A stretch of DNA of 64,000 bases from Halomonas sp. 1513 (GTDB lineage: Bacteria; Pseudomonadota; Gammaproteobacteria; Pseudomonadales; Halomonadaceae). A program made the translations under genes and the position numbers. How positions within the stretch are numbered: position 1 is the stretch's first letter; each line of letters begins with the position of its first letter. Of this stretch, positions 1 through 8,063 are shown one piece after another. Under the pieces are notes generated by a model. It did no database searches and was not told where the DNA came from. It worked only from the letters and a program-made list of their open reading frames with translations. Location of the stretch: assembly GCA_001971685.1 (NCBI GenBank), contig CP019326.1:2542001-2606000 (forward strand). Reading direction: 5' to 3'.

Positions 1-1189
1 GGATCAGCTCGCGGGCAGTGGCGCCGTTATCCGGAAACAGGCTGACCCCCAGGCTTGCCGTGACGTGCACTTCACGCCCTTCGAGCAGGAACGGCCGCGA
101 GAAGCTGTCGAGCACCTTCTCAACCAGCTGCAGCACGTCGTTGCTGGCACGCAGGTGCGGGAAGGCCAACACGAATTCGTCGCTGCCGAACCGCGACAGC
201 AGATCCGAACCGCGCTGGCAGTAGCGCAGGCGCTTGGCGACCATCGACAGCAGCAGGTCCCCCTGCTCGTACCCCTTGGCGTCGTTGATCTCGGCGAAGC
301 GATCGAGATCGACGAACAGCACCGCCAGGTAGTCGCCGTGGCGTTTAGCCGAGACGATGAACTCACCCAGCTCGCGCTCGAAGGTGTGGCGGTTGGGAAG
401 CTGGGTCAGCGCATCGTAGCGGGTCACGTACTCCAGCTCTCGCCGCGCCTCCTTCTGCTCGGAGAGGTCGACATCGACGCAGAACATCAGCGGGTCGTCA
501 GTGTGCTCGGCCAGCATCAGGTGCTGGGAGAAAACCGCCACCGGCATGCCGGCCTTATTCTTGAGCTCGAGCTCGGCGGCGGGGATCTCGATGCCTTTCT
601 CGACCCAGTCATGGTGCGCCGCAATCACCCCGTCACGCATGAAATCGGGGATGATCAGATCCTCCAGCAGCTGCCCTTGCGCCTCTTCGGGCAGATACCC
701 ATAGAGCTTGGTGCTGGCATCGTTCCAGTAGATCACCCGGCGCCGGCTGTCGTAGCCCTGCACGGCCACCTTGGGCAGGCTCTCGAGCAGCGCGCGAAAG
801 CGCAGTTCGCTCTCGCTGTGGCGCTGCTGGGCCAGCACCAGCGCATGATGATCGGCCAGCATGATGGCGGCGTCGTTGCTGTCGCCGGCGGCATTCGGCG
901 AGCCTGATGGCTGATCATGGCGCCTCTCGTCGGGCGCTTGCTGCTGAGCTGAACGCCGCCGCTCCCACCACCAGCCCAGCCCCAGCGCGACCGCAGCGCT
1001 GGCAGCCAGCAGCGCTGGCAGCCAGGCGACGTTACCCGTGCCGATCAATAGCAGCATCGCGGCAAAGGCGGTGAACGACAGCACTGCCACACCCAGCAGC
1101 CGTCCCGCCTGCGATCGTTGTCGCTTGTACAAGATGTACTCCCTTGCAGCGCTTCCCGTATGCCCCACGGGTCGTCGCATCAATTTCAT
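1..1189 (-). CDS. PAS-GGDEF diguanylate cyclase family protein (C-terminus beyond the window)
   Basis: Membrane-anchored c-di-GMP signalling protein. Read on the minus strand from an ATG at 1189, preceded by AGGA 7 nt upstream. The N-terminus has two closely spaced hydrophobic segments (roughly residues 30-70), then a PAS domain (about residues 115-240, with RRRVIYWNDAS and GYLPEE), then a GGDEF domain starting at YDALTQLPNR. The active-site loop reads RFGSDEFVLAF, so the signature is GSDEF rather than GGDEF; cyclase activity may survive, since the second Gly and the acidic pair are only partly changed. The frame is open to position 1, so the protein continues and could carry an EAL domain beyond the window. 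It is divergent from the dioxygenase gene at 1444. Confidence 0.85.
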   Translation of the reverse strand, partial: MKLMRRPVGHTGSAAREYILYKRQRSQAGRLLGVAVLSFTAFAAMLLLIGTGNVAWLPALLAASAAVALGLGWWWERRRSAQQQAPDERRHDQPSGSPNAAGDSNDAAIMLADHHALVLAQQRHSESELRFRALLESLPKVAVQGYDSRRRVIYWNDASTKLYGYLPEEAQGQLLEDLIIPDFMRDGVIAAHHDWVEKGIEIPAAELELKNKAGMPVAVFSQHLMLAEHTDDPLMFCVDVDLSEQKEARRELEYVTRYDALTQLPNRHTFERELGEFIVSAKRHGDYLAVLFVDLDRFAEINDAKGYEQGDLLLSMVAKRLRYCQRGSDLLSRFGSDEFVLAFPHLRASNDVLQLVEKVLDSFSRPFLLEGREVHVTASLGVSLFPDNGATARELI

Positions 1190-1345
1190 GAGCCAATCCT
1201 ACATTGCTTCGCCTCCTTGCGCAGCGGCTACCCCTCCGCAGATCCGAATTTCGTCAATGAGTTAGCACATTACACCCTGACTAACTGACCTAATAGTAGC
1301 CACCTATGCGCGATATGACGAAATTTCTACACAGACCAGGTTTTA

Positions 1346-1375
1346 TTGACATTATTTTTCATTTGTTTTCATTCT
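1346..1375 (+). promoter_or_regulatory. candidate sigma70-type promoter for the dioxygenase gene
   Basis: The 254-bp gap 1190-1443 is AT-rich compared with its surroundings. A perfect TTGACA lies at 1346-1351, followed 17-18 bp later by a weak -10 (CATTCT, 1370-1375). The start codon of the next gene is about 70 bp downstream. The -35 is convincing, the -10 is not. Confidence 0.35.
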
Positions 1376-1443
1376 GTTTCGTGTAGTACCCAACCCACGC
1401 CGCGCCATCCCGGTTCGGCATACGATTCAGAAAGGAAACGACC

Positions 1444-2238
1444 ATGAAACAGGAAAGCCTCAAGCACGGTTACGACGTCACCAGCATGCCTTTCGACTTT
1501 GCGCGCAGCTACTGGCAGCCCGCGGTACACAGTGAGCTGGCCGCGCAGCACTGGAGCGTCACGGACGTTCGCGAACAGATCGACCTGCCGGCCTGGCAGG
1601 GCTATCTCGCCGACCTGCCCCGCGACCCCTATGTCAACCAGCGCTGGAAGCGCATGGCCTGGCTGATGCTCAACGATCGTGACGAGGTCGAGGTGATGGG
1701 CGAGTGCCCGATGGCACAGGGCGGCATGTTCAATGATGCCGATAGCATGGCCGACGTGCTGCGCTACTACCCCAGCCTGGAGACCTCCTTCGTCGAGCGT
1801 AACGACGTCAAGGCTTTCGTCAAGGCGTGGGCCAAGCTGTGGGGCATTGGCGCCCGTGAACCGATCCTGATGCAGATCACCGGCATGCGCGGCAGCGAGC
1901 CGCTGGATCCGCTTCAGGGCCAGGGCATCCACTCCGACGGCTGCAAGCACCTGAGCATCATGGTCGTGAGCCGCGACAACGTCAGCGGGGCCAACAGCCT
2001 GCTGTTTGCCGACAAGGCCGGTACCCAACCGCTGACCAAGCAGGTACTGACACCGGGCGATGTACTGCATATCCGCGACGACAAGCTGTTCCACGGCGCC
2101 GACGGCATGACCCAGGATGATCAAGAGCAGCCCTATGAGCGCTTTATCATCATCATCAACAGCCGCTTCATCGACGCCTTCCAGAACAAGATGCTGCGTC
2201 GACACTTCCCGGATGCGGTGCTCAACGAAGGCCACTGA
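1444..2238 (+). CDS. 2-oxoglutarate/Fe(II)-dependent dioxygenase, amino-acid-hydroxylase type
   Basis: Predicted soluble non-haem iron oxygenase of 264 aa, similar to the 2OG-Fe(II) oxygenase family that includes L-isoleucine 4-hydroxylases and BsmA (PF10014-like). The iron-binding triad is visible: His163 and Asp165 in GIHSDG and a distal His217 in LFHGAD; Arg233 (YERFIII) is placed to bind the 2-oxoglutarate carboxylate. The start is supported by AAAGGAAA 6 nt upstream. It stands alone: a divergent GGDEF gene lies upstream and a convergent yceI gene downstream. The family is known to hydroxylate free aliphatic amino acids, but the substrate here cannot be read from sequence. A compatible-solute or signalling role is possible but not shown. 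Confidence 0.8.
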   Translation: MKQESLKHGYDVTSMPFDFARSYWQPAVHSELAAQHWSVTDVREQIDLPAWQGYLADLPRDPYVNQRWKRMAWLMLNDRDEVEVMGECPMAQGGMFNDADSMADVLRYYPSLETSFVERNDVKAFVKAWAKLWGIGAREPILMQITGMRGSEPLDPLQGQGIHSDGCKHLSIMVVSRDNVSGANSLLFADKAGTQPLTKQVLTPGDVLHIRDDKLFHGADGMTQDDQEQPYERFIIIINSRFIDAFQNKMLRRHFPDAVLNEGH

Positions 2239-2283
2239 CCGCTGACCCGCTAGCCAGGCTGGTTCCCGACGCATAAGCTCCCA

Positions 2284-2304
2284 AAGCCGGCTCAGCGCCG
2301 GCTT
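2284..2304 (+). terminator. hairpin downstream of the dioxygenase gene
   Basis: Perfect 8-bp stem AAGCCGGC / GCCGGCTT with a 5-nt loop, 45 bp after the stop codon. The T-tract is very short (TT then ATTGC), so it is a weak intrinsic terminator. Confidence 0.5.
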
Positions 2305-2359
2305 ATTGCATGCCGGCCTGGCGAGCGGGAATGGCGATCTCGACATCCCTCATTGCAAA

Positions 2360-2384
2360 CGCCCCGGTGCTATGCACCGGGGCG
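2360..2384 (-). terminator. terminator of the cytochrome b561-yceI unit
   Basis: Perfect 11-bp stem CGCCCCGGTGC / GCACCGGGGCG with a 3-nt loop. On the minus strand it is followed by TTTG. It sits 27 bp past the yceI stop and faces the dioxygenase terminator from the opposite side. Confidence 0.65.
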
Positions 2385-2411
2385 TATTAGATCGGATCTT
2401 GGGGATCAGGG

Positions 2412-2996
2412 TTACTGACGAATGCCCTCGAAGGTCACGTACAGCTCGAGCTCGTGCATCGACTCGGGGAAGTCACTCATGTCGATGCCATAATCCTCGA
2501 GGGTCAGCATGGTCGAACCCTCGAAGCCGGCACGATAGGCGCCCCACGGATCTTCCCCCTCACCCATCAGCGTCACCGGCATCTCGATCTCGCGGGTTTC
2601 GCCCTTGAGCGTGAGCTCGCCGGTCAACACGCCCTCACCGTCGTCACCCGGTTCGAAGCCGGTGGTAACGAAGCTCGCCTCGGGGTACTGGTCGGCGTCG
2701 AGGAAGTCGTCGCTAAGAATGTGACGATCGCGCTCGGCGTGGTTGGTATCGAGGCTGGTGACATCGACGTCGAGTGACACGCTGGAGGCCTCGAGATCGT
2801 CCGGGTCATAGCTGAACTCACCGCTGAAGTCGCGGAAGCTGCCGAGGATGTAGGAGTAGCCGAGGTGGTTGATCTTGAACTGCACGAAAGCGTGCTGGCC
2901 CTCGATGTCGATCACATAGTCGTCGGCCTGGGCCTGGCTCAGCGGTACCAGCGCAGCGGCGCCAAGAGCGGTCAGCAGTGCGGTCTTCTTCAACAT
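2412..2996 (-). CDS. yceI: YceI family periplasmic protein
   Basis: Secreted lipocalin-like YceI domain protein of 194 aa. Members of this beta-barrel family bind isoprenoid or long-chain lipids and are often base- or salt-inducible. The start at 2996 is preferred because it begins a clean signal peptide (MLKKTALLTALGAAAL..., cleavage near AQA-DD) and has GGAGA 8 nt upstream; a longer frame to 3056 lacks these. Family features include YVIDIEGQHAFVQF near the mature N-terminus and DRHILSDDFLDADQYP in the middle. It follows a cytochrome b561 gene by 28 bp, the same yceJ-yceI pairing known in E. coli, which suggests a shared membrane quinone-linked function. Confidence 0.9.
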   Translation of the reverse strand: MLKKTALLTALGAAALVPLSQAQADDYVIDIEGQHAFVQFKINHLGYSYILGSFRDFSGEFSYDPDDLEASSVSLDVDVTSLDTNHAERDRHILSDDFLDADQYPEASFVTTGFEPGDDGEGVLTGELTLKGETREIEMPVTLMGEGEDPWGAYRAGFEGSTMLTLEDYGIDMSDFPESMHELELYVTFEGIRQ

Positions 2997-3024
2997 TCCA
3001 ATGTCTCCGTTGCGTATTGCCCGC

Positions 3025-3594
3025 TCACTTGGCGGGAAGCTTGGGTTGGCCGACACGCGGGCGCAGCATGCGCACCAGGGTATCGTGCCGGTCGATGAAG
3101 TGGTGTTTGCAGGCAGCCAGGGCGTGGCCGCCGGCCAAGATCATCAGCGCCAGGGCGCTATACCAGTGGATATCGCCCGCCACGCTGGCCTGATTGGGCA
3201 AGCCGTGAAGGATGGCAGGCGCTTCGAACCAGCCGAACACGCTGATGCCGCGCCCGTTGGCTGTGGAGATCATATAGCCGCTGATCAACACCACCATCAG
3301 TAACACGTACAGCAGGATATGCCCGGCGTGAGCCGCCATGCGCTCTAGGCGATGTCCCTGTGCCTGCGGCGTAGGCTGGATGAGGCGCCAGGCGACTCGC
3401 AGCAGCGTTGCCAGCAGCAGCAGCACGCCAATCGAACGATGCCACCACGGCCCGAGGTTGTACCAGCTATCGAAATAGCTGAGTCCTGTCATCCACCAGC
3501 CCAGGGCGAACAGGCCGATGATCGTGACCGCACTCAGCCAGTGCAGCAGGATCGCTGCCAGGCCCCACCCCTTGGTGCTGTTGCGCCACATCAT
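3025..3594 (-). CDS. cytochrome b561 family protein (YceJ-like)
   Basis: Four-helix membrane di-haem b-type cytochrome of 189 aa. Hydrophobic helices fall at about residues 14-33, 45-65, 85-105 and 140-160. Conserved histidines for haem ligation are visible in ILLHWLSA (helix 1), WWHRSIG, AHAGHILLY and GDIHWYSA. The ATG at 3594 is chosen because GAGGG lies 6 nt upstream; a second ATG follows immediately at 3591. Family members pass electrons between the quinol pool and periplasmic acceptors, including superoxide in E. coli CybB. It is cotranscribed with yceI downstream. Confidence 0.9.
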   Translation of the reverse strand: MMWRNSTKGWGLAAILLHWLSAVTIIGLFALGWWMTGLSYFDSWYNLGPWWHRSIGVLLLLATLLRVAWRLIQPTPQAQGHRLERMAAHAGHILLYVLLMVVLISGYMISTANGRGISVFGWFEAPAILHGLPNQASVAGDIHWYSALALMILAGGHALAACKHHFIDRHDTLVRMLRPRVGQPKLPAK

Positions 3595-3665
3595 GCGATC
3601 CCTCGTGATGATCCGGAAATACCATGGGATCACCTTAGCGGCTTATCGCCGCCGACACAGCGACA

Positions 3666-3692
3666 CTGCGGTGAATGCATCATTCACCGCAG
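3666..3692 (-). terminator. hairpin after the DJ-1/PfpI gene
   Basis: Perfect 12-bp stem (CTGCGGTGAATG / CATTCACCGCAG) with a 3-nt loop, 14 bp beyond the stop codon at 3706. There is no T-tract on the minus strand, so termination efficiency is uncertain. It may instead act as an mRNA-stabilising 3' stem. Confidence 0.45.
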
Positions 3693-3705
3693 AGAAACGG
3701 TCATC

Positions 3706-4392
3706 TCAGCGGCTTGCCAACTGCTCCAGCAGCAGGGCGGCGGTGGGCGCGCTGGAGGCGGGATTCTGGCCGGTCACCAGCAGGCCATCCTGGACCTGAT
3801 AGGGGGCGAAATCATCCACGCTGCGCAGATAGTCGGCACCCAGGCGCTTGAGCTCGTCTTCGAGAAGGTGCGGCACCACCTGGCTGAGCCCCACGGCGTC
3901 CTCCTCGCTGTTGGCAAAGCCCGTGACCCGCTTGCCCTTGACCAGCGGCTCGCCGCTGGCGGCCTTGGCCTTGAGCAGCACCGTGGGGGCGTGGCATACC
4001 GCGCCCACCGGCTTGTCGGCGGCGATGAAGTCCTCGATCAGGCGCAGCGAATCGGGGTTGTCGGTGAGGTCCCACAGCGGACCGTGGCCGCCGGGATAGA
4101 AGACGGCGTCATAATCGGCCGGATTGACCGCATCCAGCCGCAGGGTGCTGGCCAGCTGAGCCTTGGCATCGTGATCGGACTCGAAGCGCCGGGTCTCGGC
4201 GGTAAGGGCGTCTTCCTGGGTCGAGTTGGGGTCTACCGGCGGCTGGCCGCCCTTGGGCGAGGCCAGGGTCACCTCGGCGCCAGCGTCCTTGAAAACATAG
4301 TAGGGTGCGGCAAATTCCTCGAGCCAGAACCCGGTCTTGTGCCCGCTATCACCCATGGCGTCGTGCGAGGTCAGTACCATCAAAATCTTCAT
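3706..4392 (-). CDS. DJ-1/PfpI family protein, type 1 glutamine amidotransferase fold (Hsp31-like)
   Basis: Cytosolic protein of 228 aa. The nucleophile elbow reads GAVCHAP (Cys133 with His134), and Glu25/Glu26 in FWLEEF provide the acidic partner typical of the family. The length and the inserted GHKTGFWLEEFAAPY segment match the Hsp31/GATase1 branch rather than short YajL/DJ-1. Members act as chaperones, methylglyoxal-detoxifying glyoxalase III enzymes or protein deglycases. The start at 4392 has GGAGGGAAAC just upstream. It is a single-gene unit between ackA and the cytochrome b561 gene. Confidence 0.85.
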   Translation of the reverse strand: MKILMVLTSHDAMGDSGHKTGFWLEEFAAPYYVFKDAGAEVTLASPKGGQPPVDPNSTQEDALTAETRRFESDHDAKAQLASTLRLDAVNPADYDAVFYPGGHGPLWDLTDNPDSLRLIEDFIAADKPVGAVCHAPTVLLKAKAASGEPLVKGKRVTGFANSEEDAVGLSQVVPHLLEDELKRLGADYLRSVDDFAPYQVQDGLLVTGQNPASSAPTAALLLEQLASR

Positions 4393-4479
4393 TGTTTCCC
4401 TCCTGGAACGAATGCGAACTCGCTGAATAGATGGCGCCACACCCTCAAGGTTCAACCCCGCGTGACGAATTAGCGCGGG

Positions 4480-5685
4480 TTATGGTTCAGAGGCCAGCAG
4501 CGCCTGGGTCTGCCAGGCGATCATGCGCGCCTCGTCGGTGGCCAGCACCCAGAGCCCAAGGTGGCTCTCGGCGCCGGCGATCGAGGTGGCATGGACTCGA
4601 TTGGCCGCGGCATCGAGGCGCGCGCCGAGCCAGCGGCACCCATCGATAATGGCAGCCCGAACCGGGTCGGCACGCTCGCCGATGCCCGCCGTGAACACCA
4701 GGTGATCGAGTCCACCAAGCGCCGCCGCCAGACTGCCGATTTCGCGCACCACGCGATACACGAACAGCTCGACGGCGAGCTGGGCGGCCGGCTCACTGCT
4801 GGCCAGCAGCTCGCGCATGTCGGCACTGATAGCCGAGACACCCAGCAGTCCGGCCTCGCGGTAGAGCAGCCGCTCGACCTCGCCGGCGCTCATGCCGCAC
4901 TGCTGGATCAGGTGCAGCACCAGGCCAGGGTCGAGGCTGCCGCTGCGAGTGCCCATCATCAGTCCATCCAGTGCGGTGAAGCCCATGCTCGAGGCCAGGC
5001 TGCGCCCGTCGGCAACGGCACACAGGCTGGCGCCACTGCCCAGGTGGGCGATGACCACACGCCCCGCGGGCCGTCCGTCCAGCTCCTCATTGAGTCGTCG
5101 GCTGACATAGTCGTAGCTGAGCCCGTGGAAGCCGTAGCGGCGCATGCCGGCATCGTGAAACCGCTGCGGCAGCGCAAAGCGCTGAGCCAGCGCCGGCTGC
5201 CCGGCGTGAAAGGCAGTGTCGAAGCAGGCGACTTGCACTAAGTCGGGACAGCGTTCGGCCAGCGCGCTGACCGGCGCCAGGCAGTGAGGTTGGTGTAACG
5301 GCGCCAGCGGGCTGAGCCCATCCAGCGCCGTCAGGACCCCGGCATCGAGGCGCGTCGCCTCACGGTAGTCCACCCCGCCGTGGACCACGCGATGCCCCAC
5401 CGCGGCAATACGCTGCCAGCCGACCTGCGCCTCCAGCCAGTCGAGCAGATAGCTCAGCGCCGCCGCCTGCTGGTCGTCAGCGTGGCCACCGCCCAGTGAC
5501 AGCGAGTGTTCCTCGGCGAGGCGGTGCGGCCCCGCCTCGAGCTGCCAGCGCGGGGCGGCGCCCAGCCCACTGATCTGTCCGCTCAGCACCACCGGCAGGG
5601 CATCGGGCGAGCCGTTCGCTCGCGCCTCGAACAGCGCGAACTTGAGGCTCGACGATCCGCTGTTGAGCACCAGCACCAGGCTCAT
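4480..5685 (-). CDS. ackA: acetate kinase
   Basis: Cytosolic ASKHA-fold kinase (401 aa, normal family length) interconverting acetyl-phosphate plus ADP and acetate plus ATP. Visible motifs are the N-terminal LNSGSSSLKF phosphate loop, the RVVHGG substrate region, FHGLSYDYVS, the catalytic HLGSGASL segment, and FTAGIGE near the C-terminus. Its ATG overlaps the stop codon of the MaoC-Pta gene by 4 bp (ATGA), so translation is probably coupled. Together the two genes form an acyl-CoA to acyl-phosphate to carboxylate plus ATP branch. Confidence 0.95.
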   Translation of the reverse strand: MSLVLVLNSGSSSLKFALFEARANGSPDALPVVLSGQISGLGAAPRWQLEAGPHRLAEEHSLSLGGGHADDQQAAALSYLLDWLEAQVGWQRIAAVGHRVVHGGVDYREATRLDAGVLTALDGLSPLAPLHQPHCLAPVSALAERCPDLVQVACFDTAFHAGQPALAQRFALPQRFHDAGMRRYGFHGLSYDYVSRRLNEELDGRPAGRVVIAHLGSGASLCAVADGRSLASSMGFTALDGLMMGTRSGSLDPGLVLHLIQQCGMSAGEVERLLYREAGLLGVSAISADMRELLASSEPAAQLAVELFVYRVVREIGSLAAALGGLDHLVFTAGIGERADPVRAAIIDGCRWLGARLDAAANRVHATSIAGAESHLGLWVLATDEARMIAWQTQALLASEP

Positions 5686-7100
5686 GACGCCTCCGGCTCA
5701 CGCCGATGCTGCGCTACCAGCAGCGCCAGCGCACAGGAAGCGAGCCGGGTGATGGCGTCGTCGGCGCGGCTGGTCAGCACGATGGGTACCTGGGCTCCCA
5801 TCACCAGGCCGGCACCGCTGGCATCGGCCAGGTGAGTCAGCTGCTTCATCAGCATATTGGCGGCTTCCAGGTCCGGCGCCACCAGGATGTCGGCGCGCCC
5901 GGCTACCGCCGAGTCGATGCCCTTGGTCCTGGCCGCGGCTTCGGAGATGGCGTTGTCGAAGGCCAGCGGCCCGTCGAGCAGGCCGCCGCTGATCTGACCG
6001 CGCTCGGCCATTTTGCACAGCGCGGCGGCGTCCAGGGTCGAGGCCAGTCGCGGGTTGATGGTCTCGATGGCCGAGAGCAGCGCCACCCGCGGCTGCTCGA
6101 TGCCGACCGCATGGGCCAGCTCGATGGCGTTCTGGACGATGTCGCGCTTGACCTCGAGTCCCGGGTCGATATTGATCGCCGCATCGGTGATGAACAGCGG
6201 TCGCGGATAGGTGGGCACGTCGAAGGCCATCACATGGCTCAAACGGCGTCCGGTACGCAGGCCAGCACTGCGCGACACCACCGCCTGCAGCAGTTCATCG
6301 GTGTGCAGTGCGCCCTTCATCAGCGCATTGGCACGCCCCTCGCGAACCAGGGCCACGGCCTGCTCGGCGGCGGCGTGGCTGTGTTGGGTGTTAATCAGTT
6401 CGAAGCCATCGATCACGACCCCGGCGGCTTCCGCGGCAGCGCGGATACGCGCCTCCGGCCCCACCAGCAGCGGCGTGATAAAGCCCTTGTCGGCGGCCTC
6501 CCAGGCGCCCTTGATCGAGACCTCGTCGACCGGGTGCACCACCGCCATGGTCAGCGCCTCGCTGCGCTCGGCGGCATTCAGCAGCTCATGCAGATGCCCA
6601 CGCTCGGCAAGGCGCAGCTGCGGCATCACGGTGCGCCGCCGACGCACCTTCTCGCGCGGCGCTACCACCTCGGCTTCGCCCTCGATGACGCTCTCGCCGT
6701 TCTGGTTGGCGCAGCGGCAGTCGAAGGTGATGCGCGATCGTCGCGCCTCCTTGTCGCGCACCTTGACGCTGACGGTGAGCACATCACCCAGGCGCACCGG
6801 CGCCAGGAAGCGCAGCGACTGCCCGACATACAGGGTGCCAGGCCCCGGCAGTTCGGTGCCCAGCACGGTGGAGATCAGCGCCCCGCCCCACATGCCGTGG
6901 GCGATCACCTCCTGGAAACGCGAACTCTTGGCGTAGTCATCATCGACGTGGGCAGGATTGATGTCGCCGGACATGATGGCGAACAGCTTGATGTCTTCGA
7001 GGGTCAGGCGTTTGTGGATCGAGGCACTGTCGCCGACCTGGATCTCGTCGAAGGTGCGATTCTCGATATCGTCATCGCGGGGGAGTGGCGCATCGCTCAT
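5682..7100 (-). CDS. bifunctional MaoC-like enoyl-CoA hydratase / phosphate acyl(acetyl)transferase
   Basis: Fusion protein of 472 aa. Residues about 10-150 form a MaoC hot-dog domain: GDINPAHVDDDYA holds the Asp/His catalytic pair and is followed by IAHGMWGGAL. Residues about 165-470 form a PTA_PTB domain (MKGALHTDELL, FITDAAINIDPGLEVKRDI, GGLLDGPLAFDNAIS, VPIVLTSRAD). The Pta half resembles the short, phosphobutyryltransferase-like form. Two starts are possible: ATG 7106 overlaps the fabI stop as ATGA, while ATG 7100 has AGGG 7 nt upstream and is used here. The fusion is known from other proteobacteria and probably handles short acyl-CoAs such as crotonyl- or 3-hydroxybutyryl-CoA; the substrate is inferred. 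Confidence 0.9.
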   Translation of the reverse strand: MSDAPLPRDDDIENRTFDEIQVGDSASIHKRLTLEDIKLFAIMSGDINPAHVDDDYAKSSRFQEVIAHGMWGGALISTVLGTELPGPGTLYVGQSLRFLAPVRLGDVLTVSVKVRDKEARRSRITFDCRCANQNGESVIEGEAEVVAPREKVRRRRTVMPQLRLAERGHLHELLNAAERSEALTMAVVHPVDEVSIKGAWEAADKGFITPLLVGPEARIRAAAEAAGVVIDGFELINTQHSHAAAEQAVALVREGRANALMKGALHTDELLQAVVSRSAGLRTGRRLSHVMAFDVPTYPRPLFITDAAINIDPGLEVKRDIVQNAIELAHAVGIEQPRVALLSAIETINPRLASTLDAAALCKMAERGQISGGLLDGPLAFDNAISEAAARTKGIDSAVAGRADILVAPDLEAANMLMKQLTHLADASGAGLVMGAQVPIVLTSRADDAITRLASCALALLVAQHRREPEAS

Positions 7101-7102
7101 GG

Positions 7103-7876
7103 TCATGCCCTGATGTGGTGGCCGGCGTCGACGTAAAGGGTAATACCGGTCTGCGCGGCGCCGGCCGCAGACGCAAGGTAGACCACCGATTGCCCAACCT
7201 CCTCGACGCTGGCCAGGCGACGCAGCGGTGAACGCGTCTCGCCGTCGTGGACCAGGGCATCGAAATCCTTGAGACCGGAGGCGGCACGGGTACGGATCGC
7301 CCCCGGCGACACCGCGTTCACCCGAATCCCGGCCGGCCCCAGCTCGGCGGCCAGGTAGCGGGTCGTAGACTCCAGCGCGGCCTTCACCGGCCCCATCAGG
7401 TTGTAGTTGTCGACCACCTTGTCGGCGCCGTAGTAGGACATGCAGATCAGGCTGCCGCCGTCGTCCATCAGCGGCTCGGCCAGCCGTGCCATGCGGATGA
7501 AGGAGTGGCATGAGAGGTCCATGGCCAGCGCAAAGCCGTCGCGGGAGCAGTCGACCACACGGCCATGCAGATCCTCCAGCGGCGCATAGGCGATGGAGTG
7601 CACCACGAAGTCGAGCCGCCCCCAGCGCTCGGCGGCGCGCTGGAACAGCGCCTCCAGCTGGGCATCGTCCTGCACGTCGCAGCAGATCAGTTCGGGCTCG
7701 CCCAGCTCCGCGGCCAGCGGAGCGACGAAGCGCGCCGCCTTGGGCGAGGCGTAGCTGACGATCTGCTCGGCGCCCGCCGCATGGCAGGCCAGCGCGCAGC
7801 CATAGGCGATACTGTCGCGATTGGCGAGGCCGGTGACGATACCGACCTTGCCCTCCAGGGAAAACGCGTGGCCCAT
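7103..7876 (-). CDS. fabI: enoyl-ACP reductase, FabI type (SDR superfamily)
   Basis: NADH-dependent enoyl reductase of 257 aa. The N-terminus has the divergent FabI-type cofactor motif (GKVGIVTGLANRDSIAYGCA). The catalytic region is SYYGADKVVDNYNLMGPVKAALES, carrying the Tyr-x6-Lys arrangement with MGPxK that separates FabI from ordinary SDRs. The start at 7876 has GAGAGGG 5 nt upstream. It opens an operon with the MaoC-Pta fusion and ackA. A FabI inside an acyl-CoA/acetate operon rather than with fatty-acid genes suggests a specialised reductase; whether it acts on ACP or CoA thioesters cannot be told from sequence. Confidence 0.85.
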   Translation of the reverse strand: MGHAFSLEGKVGIVTGLANRDSIAYGCALACHAAGAEQIVSYASPKAARFVAPLAAELGEPELICCDVQDDAQLEALFQRAAERWGRLDFVVHSIAYAPLEDLHGRVVDCSRDGFALAMDLSCHSFIRMARLAEPLMDDGGSLICMSYYGADKVVDNYNLMGPVKAALESTTRYLAAELGPAGIRVNAVSPGAIRTRAASGLKDFDALVHDGETRSPLRRLASVEEVGQSVVYLASAAGAAQTGITLYVDAGHHIRA

Positions 7877-8063
7877 CTCGACCCTCTCCTTGTCAGTCGC
7901 TGTCCGATGACGGCAGGTGGAATCATTGCGCTGCCGCACTGCAACATAGCCTAGCGGAAGTCGCCGGGTATTGCCCGTTGAGGCCGGCGAGTGCCTCGCC
8001 ACCAGCCCCTGGCGTATGCTGGCATGATCTTGCCACTCCCCTGCACCGATCGACGAGAACGCC

